Below are positions 1 to 8,592 of a stretch of DNA of 64,000 nt, piece after piece. A program made the position numbers and the translations under genes. Under the pieces are notes generated by a model, which was not told the DNA's origin, searched no databases, and saw only the letters and a list, made by a program, of their open reading frames with translations. Positions within the stretch are counted from its first letter, which is position 1. Each line of letters opens with the position of its first letter. Location: the NCBI RefSeq assembly GCF_000425785.1, contig NZ_KE384452.1:52074-116073 (forward strand), read 5' to 3'. The DNA comes from Pseudomonas taiwanensis DSM 21245 (GTDB taxonomy: Bacteria; Pseudomonadota; Gammaproteobacteria; Pseudomonadales; Pseudomonadaceae).

Positions 1-1
1 C

Positions 2-1243
2 TCGCACCTGTTCATGGTGGTGACCAGCTTCCGCATCCCGACCCTGACCACCTTCAAGGTCTACCAGTCGGTGTTCCAGGAAGTGCAACGGCTCAAGGTG
101 CCCTGCACGGTGATCGCCTCGATTGTCGAGAAAGGCGACGAGACGTTCATCAAGGACATCCTGCGCAACGAGGTCAAGGACCGCGACGATATCAGGCTGG
201 TGATCGTCCGTGCACGCGGCACCGGCAAGCGCGATGGCCTGGCCCACGCCTTCCGTGCCCTGTCCCGGCAGATGCCGCTGGACGATGCGGTGGTCGGCGT
301 GGTCGACGGCGACACCATGATGCTGCCCGGCTGTGTGGAGCGCGCGGTCAAGCTGTTCGCCCTGCTGCCGAATGTCGGCGGGCTGACCACCAACGAGTTC
401 TGCGAAGTCGAAGGCAGCCGCTGGATGCGTCAGTGGCACTCAATGCGCTTCGTGCAGCGGCATATCAACATGTGCTCCATGGCACTTTCGCACCGGGTCC
501 TGACCCTCACCGGGCGGCTGTCGTTCTTCCGTGCCAGCGTGATGACCGACCCCGAATTCATCCGCGACGTCGAGGCCGACTTCCTCGAACACTGGCGTCT
601 GGGCCGGTTCCAATTCCTCACCGGTGACGACAAGTCGAGCTGGCTGAGCCTGATGCGCGCCGGCTGGGACACCTTCTACGTGCCCGACAGCCACACCCTG
701 ACCGTCGAGCACCCGCCAAGCGACAGTTTCTGGGTCGCCACCCGCCAGCTGATGTTTCGCTGGTACGGCAACTCACTGCGCCAGAACTTCCGCGCCACCG
801 CCCTGCTCGGGCGTGCTCGCCTCGGGCTGTTCACCCTGTACGTCCTATTGGACCAGCGCATCTCGATGTGGACCTGCCTGATGGGCCTGACAGCTTCGGT
901 GATGGCGGGGCTGATCTTCGGCATCCAGTACCTGCTGGTGTACCTGTTCTGGGTACTGCTCTCACGCAGCCTGGTGACCGTGCTGTTCGTCTTCGCCGGC
1001 CACCCGGTCAGCCCGATGTACCCCTTCGTTCTCTATTACAACCAGATCGTCGGTTCGCTGATGAAGGTCTACGCGATGTTCCACATGGACCAGCAAAGCT
1101 GGACGCGGCAGAAGACCACCCTGAGCACCGGCAACGTCGACTTCGACGCGACCCTCAACCGCTGGTCCTCGAAGGCGATGCTGTGCTCCTCGATCGCCAT
1201 CTTCTTCGGGGTCATCACCGTTCTCCTCGAAGTCTCCCGATAA
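2..1243 (+). CDS. alg8: Alg8-like glycosyltransferase, 5' end outside the window
   Basis: This is a family 2 glycosyltransferase and the catalytic subunit of an alginate-type polymerase in the inner membrane. The reading frame is open to the window edge, so the N-terminal membrane segments are missing (about 80 residues against the usual ~490). The catalytic core is intact: DGD in VVDGDTMM for nucleotide-sugar/metal binding, TGDDKSSW for the acceptor/base region, and a QLMFRWYGN segment matching the QxxRW motif. Hydrophobic segments follow near the C-terminus (CLMGLTASVMAGLIFGIQYL, then SSIAIFFGVITVLL). Stretches such as PNVGGLTTNEFCEV and RHINMCSMALS match my memory of P. aeruginosa Alg8, so GDP-mannuronate is the likely donor (inference). 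It is the first visible gene of a ten-gene operon; algD would be expected upstream but cannot be seen. Confidence 0.9.
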   Translation, partial: SHLFMVVTSFRIPTLTTFKVYQSVFQEVQRLKVPCTVIASIVEKGDETFIKDILRNEVKDRDDIRLVIVRARGTGKRDGLAHAFRALSRQMPLDDAVVGVVDGDTMMLPGCVERAVKLFALLPNVGGLTTNEFCEVEGSRWMRQWHSMRFVQRHINMCSMALSHRVLTLTGRLSFFRASVMTDPEFIRDVEADFLEHWRLGRFQFLTGDDKSSWLSLMRAGWDTFYVPDSHTLTVEHPPSDSFWVATRQLMFRWYGNSLRQNFRATALLGRARLGLFTLYVLLDQRISMWTCLMGLTASVMAGLIFGIQYLLVYLFWVLLSRSLVTVLFVFAGHPVSPMYPFVLYYNQIVGSLMKVYAMFHMDQQSWTRQKTTLSTGNVDFDATLNRWSSKAMLCSSIAIFFGVITVLLEVSR

Positions 1244-1275
1244 CTCAACGCAACGTTAAGGAAAGGCGCCTGCAC

Positions 1276-2439
1276 ATGAGTAGCTCGAACATTCCCGTGG
1301 CCCCGGGCAAGACAGCGGCCAACATCGTTCATGAGGCGATCGACGAACGCCAGCATGTACGCACCCGCATGAACGCACGCGTGCGTTTGTCCGCCGCAGG
1401 TCAGGCAGCGTTCGAAACGGCCCTGCAGGACATTTCCCTGGGAGGCATGGGCCTGCGTCACGAAACGCCGCTGAAGATCGGCGCGCTGTACGACGCCTCG
1501 ATCCGCCTGCGCCTGAACCAGGTCGACCTGAGCATCGACAGCAAGATCCGCATCGTCTCGCAGCGCGGCAGCGAAGTGGGCGCGCAGTTCGTCGAGCTCG
1601 ACGCACAGAAGCGCGACATCCTGCGCTACCTGATCAGCGCCTACCTGTCGGGTGAAATCGCCGACATCAATGGCCTGTTCAACGTCATGCAACGGGAAAA
1701 CTACATCAAGGAGCGCAAGCAGAAGTACGCCACGGCACGTACCCCCGGTGCCCGCCTCAAGGCCTTTACCGGCACCCTGCTGTACACCGCCGCAGGCTTG
1801 GCGGCGCTGGCCTTCGTCGGCTACAAGGGTTACCTGTTGTTCTTCCGCATTCCGGCCGCCCAGGCGCAGGTGTCCACCCACGCCCAGGTCATCAGCATGC
1901 CCGACAACGGCTACGTGAAGTACCTGCTGCCTGCCGGCGCCACCGAAGTGCAAGCCGGCCAGCCGCTGGCCAACGTGTCCACCCAGCTGGCAACCAGCTT
2001 CACCAGCCCGGCCGACATGAAGGCAGTGGCCGACCTCGCCCCGGGCGATCTGCAAGCCTTGCTAGGCCGCGCCACCCTCGAAACGGTGATCAACAGCCCC
2101 TGCGACTGCCAGGTGTACTACCCGACCCAACGCCTGGATGGGTACGGCTACAAGGATGCGCCGCTGATGCACCTGCTGCCCAAGGACCAAGGGCTCTTCG
2201 TGCGCGCCAATGTGCCGTTCGACAAGCTGGCCGATGTCGACCGCGTGCGCTCGGTGGACATGCAGGTGTTCGGCCTGGACCAGCACTACAGCGGCAAGGT
2301 GGTCGATGCCCGGGTCGATGAAGTCAATCGCAACCTGGCCCTGACGATTCAGCCAGACAGCCCGCTGCCAGCCTCGGCCTATCAGAAGGCAGTCGCGGTC
2401 GACCTGTACCTTGGCCTGCCCTTTGGCCGTGCCAATTGA
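1276..2439 (+). CDS. alg44: Alg44-like c-di-GMP receptor / polymerase co-factor
   Basis: A 387-residue protein with an N-terminal cytoplasmic PilZ domain, one membrane helix (around residues 165-190, LLYTAAGLAALAFVGYKGYL) and a periplasmic HlyD-like region. The PilZ c-di-GMP motifs are both present: RQHVR (R25, R29) and DISLGG (D52, S54, G57). By homology it binds c-di-GMP and activates Alg8, so polymer synthesis should be under second-messenger control. I chose ATG 1276 because AAGGAAAGG precedes it and the length then matches the ~389 residues of P. aeruginosa Alg44; the frame is open further upstream but overlaps alg8. The periplasmic NSPCDCQVYY segment resembles the SPCDCRV of known Alg44. 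Confidence 0.9.
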   Translation: MSSSNIPVAPGKTAANIVHEAIDERQHVRTRMNARVRLSAAGQAAFETALQDISLGGMGLRHETPLKIGALYDASIRLRLNQVDLSIDSKIRIVSQRGSEVGAQFVELDAQKRDILRYLISAYLSGEIADINGLFNVMQRENYIKERKQKYATARTPGARLKAFTGTLLYTAAGLAALAFVGYKGYLLFFRIPAAQAQVSTHAQVISMPDNGYVKYLLPAGATEVQAGQPLANVSTQLATSFTSPADMKAVADLAPGDLQALLGRATLETVINSPCDCQVYYPTQRLDGYGYKDAPLMHLLPKDQGLFVRANVPFDKLADVDRVRSVDMQVFGLDQHYSGKVVDARVDEVNRNLALTIQPDSPLPASAYQKAVAVDLYLGLPFGRAN

Positions 2440-2458
2440 GCCTGTCGAGGACAATGCC

Positions 2459-3910
2459 ATGACCCTGATGACGCCCACGCGCTTGCTGCTGGCCAGTCTC
2501 ACCCTGGCTTGTGCGGGCAGCGCGACTGCCGGCCAGAGCCTGGAGCAGGTGCGCTATGCCCTGTTCAAGGATCCCAGCGCCGATGTGAGCGCCGATTTGC
2601 GTGAACTGGCACGGCGCGGTGATCTGGCCAGTACGCTGCTGCTGGGCGATGTCCTGGCCAGCCGCGAGGATGTCAGCCGTCAGGAGGTGGTTGCGCTCTA
2701 TCACACCGCGTTCGGCGATGGCCAAGGCATGGTTCCGGCACTGGCCTCGTTGGCCCGGCTGATCGACCGCACCCCCAGTCTTCGCGAAGCACAACGGCCA
2801 TGGTTCGAGCGCGCCCTGACCCGCTACCAGAGCACACTCGACCCACGCAACGCCAGTACCACACTGGAAGTGTTCCTCACCTATCCGCAACTGGTGAGCG
2901 TCGACCAGGCGGCGGAACTGCTGGAACTTTACGAGCGCTCGTGCTTGCTCAACTGCCGCCCGCAGCTGTACCGGGCGGTGCTTGCCGAGCGCCAGGGCGA
3001 CCAGGGCGCGGCCGAACGCTGGTACCGCGAGGCCGTGCGCTTCGATGCGCGCGCGATCGACCGCTACTACGCCTTCCTCGGTGATCGACAAGACCAACTG
3101 TTCCCGGCTTTCGCCACTTCACTGGAGGCGCAGCGCAGTCAATTACCAGTCGATATCGTGCACCGTATCGCCTCGCTGCTCGACAACATCGCCAGTGTTC
3201 AGCGCGCCGAGCAGGAAGCCGACCGTATCGAACGTCAGAGCCGCGAGCCTGACACGCCGCCCGTCGCACCGACGCCCGAACAGCAGGCCCGTGACAAAGC
3301 CCAGGCCGATGCCTTGGCGATCGCCACCGCACAGGTGCAACGCTGGCGTGACGAGGCCGTCGCCAGGGGCTTCGTCCCGGCCATGGTGTCCAAGGCCAAC
3401 TTCATGATCTCCAACCCCACCGAGCACAACGCCGAGGAAACCCAGGCGCTGATCGATCAAGTCCGCCTGCGCGAGCCGATGCGGGCCAAGGCGTTGCAGG
3501 CCTCGTTCTACATGGTCAACAACTGGCTGACCCTGGACCCGGAGAAGGCCCGGGCCCTGATCGACGAACTGCGCGCCAGCCAGTATCCCGGTGCCGGCCT
3601 GCTGCTGGCCGACTACTACAGCAAGGGCGTGCAGGACCAACCCGACCAGGACAAAGCCCTGGCGCTGTTCCAGGAAGAGGCTGCCAAGGGCTCGACCGCC
3701 GCCTGGTACCGCATGGCCACGTTGCACGCCTATGGCCGCGCCCTTTGCCATGACCCGGTCAAGGCCTACACCTATGCGCGGATCGCGCTAGACCTCGGCG
3801 AGCGCAGCGCCCGTAGCTTGGTCCGACGCCTGGAAAAGACGTTACCCAAGGATGACATCGAGCGTGCCCTGGCCGCGCGCAACGATCTGCTGAAGGAGGC
3901 CACGCTGTGA
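2459..3910 (+). CDS. algK: AlgK-like TPR/Sel1 periplasmic scaffold
   Basis: A 483-residue secreted protein rich in helical repeats. The C-terminal part contains Sel1/TPR-like units (LLADYYSKGVQDQPDQDKA and WYRMATLHAYGRA, about residues 380-440). AlgK family members tether the AlgE porin and connect it to the periplasmic complex. The signal peptide (MTLMTPTRLLLASLTLACAG) contains a cysteine, but LTLAC is a poor lipobox because -3 is Thr. An alternative SATA|GQ signal peptidase I site follows directly. Lipidation is therefore uncertain, unlike the lipoprotein AlgK of P. aeruginosa. The start ATG 2459 lies 19 nt after alg44; the 3' end overlaps algE by 4 nt. Confidence 0.85.
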   Translation: MTLMTPTRLLLASLTLACAGSATAGQSLEQVRYALFKDPSADVSADLRELARRGDLASTLLLGDVLASREDVSRQEVVALYHTAFGDGQGMVPALASLARLIDRTPSLREAQRPWFERALTRYQSTLDPRNASTTLEVFLTYPQLVSVDQAAELLELYERSCLLNCRPQLYRAVLAERQGDQGAAERWYREAVRFDARAIDRYYAFLGDRQDQLFPAFATSLEAQRSQLPVDIVHRIASLLDNIASVQRAEQEADRIERQSREPDTPPVAPTPEQQARDKAQADALAIATAQVQRWRDEAVARGFVPAMVSKANFMISNPTEHNAEETQALIDQVRLREPMRAKALQASFYMVNNWLTLDPEKARALIDELRASQYPGAGLLLADYYSKGVQDQPDQDKALALFQEEAAKGSTAAWYRMATLHAYGRALCHDPVKAYTYARIALDLGERSARSLVRRLEKTLPKDDIERALAARNDLLKEATL

Positions 3911-5361
3911 AAACCCACCATCCCCTGTTCGCTGCCCTGCTCACCCTGACGCCGCTGTCCGTGGTCCTGGCCGCCGAAGAAATCACCGGCCCCGAAGCCG
4001 ACAGCAACGCGCCGGTGCGTGTTGCCGCAGCCGATGGCAGCGAGCCGCTGATCACCTCGGAATTCTTCAACAAACTCACCGTGCAGACCGGCTACGGCCC
4101 GGAAGACTCGCAAGTCGGCAGCGATCGCGAAATGTTTTACAGCTTGCGCTACGAGCCATCATTTGCCTGGTATTCGCCCGAAAAGCGCTGGGCAAAATGG
4201 ATGGTCTACGGCCGCCTGTGGCTCAACTACGACTCCAGCGAGTCGAGCAACCTGACCAACGAAGCCACCAACAGCAGCGAACGCGAACAGCCCGAGGGCT
4301 GGTACGCCGAGCTGCGCGAGCTGTACGTCAAGCGCAACCTGATCGGCGACGACCCGCGGTATTCCGCGTCACTTGGCCGGCAGCGCTTCTACGACGACTA
4401 CGGCATCTGGTGGGACGACAGCCTGGAATCGCTGCGCTTCAACTACCAGGACACGTTCTCCGAGGCGTTCATCGCCGTTGGCCAGAAGTTTCACAACTAC
4501 AACACCGATGTGAACAGCCTTGCCGATAGCGAAGCGCGCACCACCTACGTGATGGGTCAGTATGCCTACCGCTGGAGCCCGAACAACCAGGCCGGCGTGC
4601 GCCTGATGCACGAGAACGACCACAGCGGCCACGACGCCGAAGACCGCTACGACTTCAAGGGCCTGCGCTACGGGTTGTTCTTCAAGGGCGACAACCTGGG
4701 CCTGCCGGCGCTCAGTGACTACCACCTGGAGCTGGCCGCCCTGGATGGCAAGATGGACAACACCGACGGCAATGGCACGACCACAACTGGCCACGGCAGC
4801 AAGGGCTGGGCCGCCTTGGGTGAGGTCGGCAAACGCTTCGACACGCTGCCCTGGACGCCACGTATCGCATTGCGCGGCGGCCTCACCGACAAGCCAAGCG
4901 ACGAGAACGATGGCTTTCGCCTCAATGCCATCCAGTCGGATCGCATCACCCGCAGCGGGTCCTACAGCACGCGCCTGACCAGCTCGTTCGTTGCCCTGGA
5001 CCTGCGCAATCTCAGCTACTACGGCATCGCCGTCGAGACCAAGCCCACTCCCCGCAGCGCCCTGGACCTGCGCGTGACCCAGCTCGACCTGCGCGATGAA
5101 GACGGCACTTTGCCCATCCGCATGAACGGCGACCAACGGGCCGAGCGCAACCGTGCAATCGCCCAGGGCAGCAATGGCAATGGCCGCAATGTCGGGCAGA
5201 TGGTCGACCTCAATTACTACTGGAAGATGTTTCCGCTGGCACTCGACGGCAAGCACCTGGATGTCAACGCACTGGTCAGCGCCAGTTACCTCAATGCCGG
5301 CAGTGCATTGGCAACCGGCGACGACTACCAGCTGAGCGTCGGCGTGGTCATCAGTTACTAA
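3907..5361 (+). CDS. algE: AlgE-like outer-membrane polysaccharide porin
   Basis: A 484-residue protein starting at GTG within the algK stop (GTGA overlap), with a signal peptide ending near LSVVLAAEE. The alternating polar/aromatic pattern and terminal aromatic residue (VVISY) fit an outer-membrane beta barrel. Segments such as YAELRELYVKRN, LGRQRFYDDYGIW and GQKFHNYNTDVNSL align by eye with AREFWVDY, FGRQRLREDSGQW and AQRFSEYRTDLDEL of P. aeruginosa AlgE, but the overall match is clearly divergent. It should form the export channel with AlgK. The divergence fits export of a polymer chemically different from ordinary alginate, though that is inference. Confidence 0.85.
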   Translation: MKTHHPLFAALLTLTPLSVVLAAEEITGPEADSNAPVRVAAADGSEPLITSEFFNKLTVQTGYGPEDSQVGSDREMFYSLRYEPSFAWYSPEKRWAKWMVYGRLWLNYDSSESSNLTNEATNSSEREQPEGWYAELRELYVKRNLIGDDPRYSASLGRQRFYDDYGIWWDDSLESLRFNYQDTFSEAFIAVGQKFHNYNTDVNSLADSEARTTYVMGQYAYRWSPNNQAGVRLMHENDHSGHDAEDRYDFKGLRYGLFFKGDNLGLPALSDYHLELAALDGKMDNTDGNGTTTTGHGSKGWAALGEVGKRFDTLPWTPRIALRGGLTDKPSDENDGFRLNAIQSDRITRSGSYSTRLTSSFVALDLRNLSYYGIAVETKPTPRSALDLRVTQLDLRDEDGTLPIRMNGDQRAERNRAIAQGSNGNGRNVGQMVDLNYYWKMFPLALDGKHLDVNALVSASYLNAGSALATGDDYQLSVGVVISY

Positions 5362-5375
5362 GGACGGGCAGCGCC

Positions 5376-6803
5376 ATGATCTTCGCCTCCAACGTGTTCC
5401 TGTTTCTCTACCTGCCGCTGTTCCTGGCCGTGTATTTCCTGGCCAGGGCGCAGTGGCGCTCGACGGTGATCGTCGTCGCCAGCTACCTCTTCTATGCCTG
5501 GTGGCGACCGGACTTCCTGTTGCTGTTCGTCGGCATCACCTACTGGAACTACTGGTTCGGCCTGCGCATCAAGGCGCGCCTCGACGCGGCGGACAAACGT
5601 TGGGCGCTTCGTCTGCTGTGGATCGGTGTAGCCGGCAACCTCTCGACCCTGGGCTACTTCAAGTACGCCAACTTCGGCGCCGAAGTGCTGGCCCTGCTGC
5701 TGGCGCCACTGGGCATCGACACCTGGACCCTGGAAAACATCTTCCTGCCCCTGGGCATCTCGTTCTATGTGTTCCACGCCCTGAGCTACATCGTCGACAT
5801 CTACCGCAAGGACGCCACGCCGACGCGCAATTTCATCGACTTCGCCGCCTTCGTCGCATTGTTCCCGCACCTGGTGGCCGGACCGATCCTGCGCTACAGC
5901 CAACTGGCGCCGCAGCTGCGCGAACGCACCCATTCGCTGGAGCTGTTCTCGCTGGGCGTGTGCCGCTTCATGCTCGGCTTCATCATGAAAGTACTGATCG
6001 CCGACCGCCTGGCGCCGATCAACGCGCTGTTCGTCAGCGAAGGCACCCTGCAGTTCAGCGACGCCTGGTTCGGCCTGGTGGTCTCCACCCTGCAGTTGTA
6101 CTTCGACTTTGCTGGCTACAGCCACATGGCCTTGGGCCTGGCCTTGATGATGGGCTTTCGCTTCCCGGAAAACTTCAACCAGCCCTATGTGTCGCAGAGC
6201 ATCACCGAGTTCTGGTCGCGCTGGCACATGACCCTGGCGCACTTCCTGCGCGACTATGTGTACATGCCCCTGGTACGCAAGCGCGTGGCCGGCGCATTGC
6301 CGGCGCTCATCTGGACCATGCTGCTGTCCGGGTTGTGGCACGGGGCGAGCTTCGCCTTCATCTGCTGGGGACTGTTCTTCGGCGTTGGCATGGTACTGGA
6401 ACGCAAGTTCAACCTGGCGACCAAAGTCAGCACCCCATACCACCTGGGCCGCAACCTGCGCACCGGCCTGTTGATCGTGCTGAGCATGCCACTGTTCTTC
6501 ACCATGGACCTGCGCCACAGCATCGACATCTACAAAGCGCTGTTCGGCTTCAACGGCTTCGGCTCGCTGGAGCTGTACGTGCTCGGCGCCTCGAAAATGG
6601 CCATGGCCTTCGCCCTGGTGGCCTTGGCCTGGCTGGTCCTGGCGGGCATCAACAATGTGCGCTTCTACGCTGGCAACAAGACGGGGTACTTCATGCGCCA
6701 TGTCGGCGCGCTGCACAGCGTGTTGCTGTGGGGCGGTTTCCTGTTGGCGCTGAGCAGCCTGGCGGCCAATTCGTTCTCGCCCTTCCTGTATTTCCAGTTC
6801 TAG
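5376..6803 (+). CDS. algI: AlgI-like MBOAT acyltransferase
   Basis: A 475-residue multi-pass inner-membrane protein of the MBOAT family that passes acetyl groups from the cytoplasm to periplasmic O-acetyltransferases. Family hallmarks are visible: FFPLGISFY-type motif (FLPLGISFYVFHALSYIVD, about 123-141), LYFDFAGYSHMALGLALMMG (241-260), SITEFWSRWH (275-284) and LLSGLWHGASF with the catalytic His at residue 322, the same number as in P. aeruginosa AlgI. It ends SPFLYFQF, like known AlgI. It is 45 residues shorter than P. aeruginosa AlgI, in the region before the last helix. It follows algE directly, a position held by algG in the usual operon. Confidence 0.92.
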   Translation: MIFASNVFLFLYLPLFLAVYFLARAQWRSTVIVVASYLFYAWWRPDFLLLFVGITYWNYWFGLRIKARLDAADKRWALRLLWIGVAGNLSTLGYFKYANFGAEVLALLLAPLGIDTWTLENIFLPLGISFYVFHALSYIVDIYRKDATPTRNFIDFAAFVALFPHLVAGPILRYSQLAPQLRERTHSLELFSLGVCRFMLGFIMKVLIADRLAPINALFVSEGTLQFSDAWFGLVVSTLQLYFDFAGYSHMALGLALMMGFRFPENFNQPYVSQSITEFWSRWHMTLAHFLRDYVYMPLVRKRVAGALPALIWTMLLSGLWHGASFAFICWGLFFGVGMVLERKFNLATKVSTPYHLGRNLRTGLLIVLSMPLFFTMDLRHSIDIYKALFGFNGFGSLELYVLGASKMAMAFALVALAWLVLAGINNVRFYAGNKTGYFMRHVGALHSVLLWGGFLLALSSLAANSFSPFLYFQF

Positions 6804-6812
6804 GAGACGGCC

Positions 6813-7907
6813 ATGTATCCGGTGATGAATTCGGCCAGCAAGGCCAATGGCATTCTGTTCGCGCTGGCACTCGGGGCGATGTTCGTCTACTCGCTGCCAC
6901 CGGTGTTCAGCTTCGCCCGCACCCAAAGCGATGCCTGGAACCTATTCGTCGACGGCAAGCTGCTACGCAAGTTCGAGCAGGTGTACGACAAGCGCTTCTT
7001 CCTGCGAGCCCCCTCCGTGACGCTGTGGGCCGACGCGCAGTTCCAGCTGTTCGGCGAAGGTACCAAAGGCGTGGTGCTGGGCAAGGATGGCTGGCTCTAC
7101 ACCAACCAGGAATACCGCGTGCCCAATGACCTGGACGCCAACCTGACGGGCCAGCTGGAGCAGATCGTCAAGGTCCGCGCGCAATTGGCCGAACACGGCA
7201 AACAACTGGTGGTACTGCCGCTGCCAATGAAGCTGGATGTGTATGCAGCGCACGCCGAGCATGCGTTCGACCCCAGGGTGACCGGCCTGTACGACCGTTT
7301 CGTAAGCGAGCTGCAACGACACCAGCTGGACGTGGTGCCGCTGCGCAGCGCGTTCCTGGCCAACCTTGGCGGCCCGAAGCTGTTCCTGAAATCCGACACC
7401 CACTGGAGCCCAGAAGGTGCGCGCCTGGCCGCCTACGAACTGGCACGTCAACGTCCGCAATTGCTGGGTGATCAGGTCTACCTCTCGCACCCGTCCGGGG
7501 AGAAAAGCATCAAGGGCGACCTGATGAACTACATCCAGTTCGACCATGCTCGCCTGGCGCCGCAGTTCGGAGCCAACCCGATCAAGCTGTACGAAACCCT
7601 CAAGGCCGAACAAAGCAGCGATGACCTATTCGCCGAGCAGGAGCAGAGCCTGCTGCTGGTAGGCACCAGCTACAGCAAGATCGACGACTGGAACTTCGTC
7701 GGCTTTCTCAAGGAGGCACTCAACCGCGACCTGCTGAGCATCGCCGTCGAGGCCCGCGGCCCGTTCGAAGCCATGAACCAGTTCCTGGCAAGCGATCAAC
7801 TGGCCAACCCACAGATCGAAACGGTGGTATGGGAATTCCCCCTTCGCACCTTGCTCGCCCACCGTCCCGGCGCGCTCAGCCGCAGCGCCGTGCCCCAGCA
7901 TTTCTGA
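6813..7907 (+). CDS. algJ: AlgJ-like alginate O-acetyltransferase
   Basis: A 364-residue SGNH-like/AlgX-N protein with an N-terminal membrane anchor or uncleaved signal (ILFALALGAMFVYSLPPVF). The catalytic triad is present: Asp195 and His197 in SDTHWSPEGA and the Ser of GTSYS (about 284-288). GVVLGKDGWLY near residue 86 is a family signature. It is predicted to take acetyl groups from AlgI and, with AlgX, to acetylate the polymer in the periplasm. The gene lies 9 nt after algI and 18 nt before algF, forming an acetylation cassette I-J-F. Confidence 0.9.
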   Translation: MYPVMNSASKANGILFALALGAMFVYSLPPVFSFARTQSDAWNLFVDGKLLRKFEQVYDKRFFLRAPSVTLWADAQFQLFGEGTKGVVLGKDGWLYTNQEYRVPNDLDANLTGQLEQIVKVRAQLAEHGKQLVVLPLPMKLDVYAAHAEHAFDPRVTGLYDRFVSELQRHQLDVVPLRSAFLANLGGPKLFLKSDTHWSPEGARLAAYELARQRPQLLGDQVYLSHPSGEKSIKGDLMNYIQFDHARLAPQFGANPIKLYETLKAEQSSDDLFAEQEQSLLLVGTSYSKIDDWNFVGFLKEALNRDLLSIAVEARGPFEAMNQFLASDQLANPQIETVVWEFPLRTLLAHRPGALSRSAVPQHF

Positions 7908-7925
7908 CGAATCAAGGAGAACCTG

Positions 7926-8564
7926 ATGAAACCTGCTCACCTGTTTACCGCCGTTGTCCTGGCCACCGCCAGCCAGGCGGGCTACACCGCCGAAGGCAAT
8001 GCCGACCTGTACGATGCAGTAGCCCCTGCCGATTCGGCCTTCGTCCGCGTGCTGAACCTCTCGGACCGCAGCATCGACGTCACGTTGAGCGGCAAGGTCA
8101 ACCCGCAGAAGGTTGCGCCCGGCCAGCTCAGTGGCTACCGCTTCACCTCAGCCGGCAGCCACAAGATCGCGGTCGGCGGGCAATCCATCGAGCCGCAGCT
8201 GAAGGCCAACGCCGCCAGCACCGTGATCTACGACGGCAAGCAACTGAAGCTGATCGCCGACAAATACGTCAACGAGCCGAAGAAGGCACAGATCGCCTTC
8301 TACAACCTCACACCGGCACAAGCGGCGCTCAAGACCGAGGACGGCAAGCACGTGGTCGTCGACCCATTGGCCAACGGCCAGACCGGCAGCCGCATGGTCA
8401 ACGAGCTCAAGATCGGTTTCGCCGCCTATGTCGCCGATCAGAAGGTGGCGGAATTCGACGATCAGTTCCTCAAGAAGGGTCGCTCGTACAGCTATGTGCT
8501 GCTGCCCCAGGGCAACGGCTACCGCAGCATGACCCAGGCCAACAGCATCGACCCCACCGAGTGA
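7926..8564 (+). CDS. algF: AlgF-like acetylation adaptor
   Basis: A 212-residue periplasmic protein with a signal peptide (MKPAHLFTAVVLATASQAG). The N-terminal region DLYDAVAPADSAFVRVLNLS matches the 'ADxxLYxPxxPxGSxFVRVxN' character of AlgF, and length fits (about 216 in P. aeruginosa). AlgF has no known enzyme activity; in P. aeruginosa it is needed for O-acetylation and is thought to link AlgJ and AlgX. An AGGAG ribosome site stands before ATG 7926. Beta-rich repeats occupy the rest, as in the family. Confidence 0.88.
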   Translation: MKPAHLFTAVVLATASQAGYTAEGNADLYDAVAPADSAFVRVLNLSDRSIDVTLSGKVNPQKVAPGQLSGYRFTSAGSHKIAVGGQSIEPQLKANAASTVIYDGKQLKLIADKYVNEPKKAQIAFYNLTPAQAALKTEDGKHVVVDPLANGQTGSRMVNELKIGFAAYVADQKVAEFDDQFLKKGRSYSYVLLPQGNGYRSMTQANSIDPTE

Positions 8565-8592
8565 CGCCCACGCTGCAAGGATGGATAGGTAC

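Noticed and set aside
868..1275. N-terminal extension of the alg44 frame
   Set aside because: Overlaps alg8 in another frame; the start at 1276 has a ribosome site and gives the normal family length.
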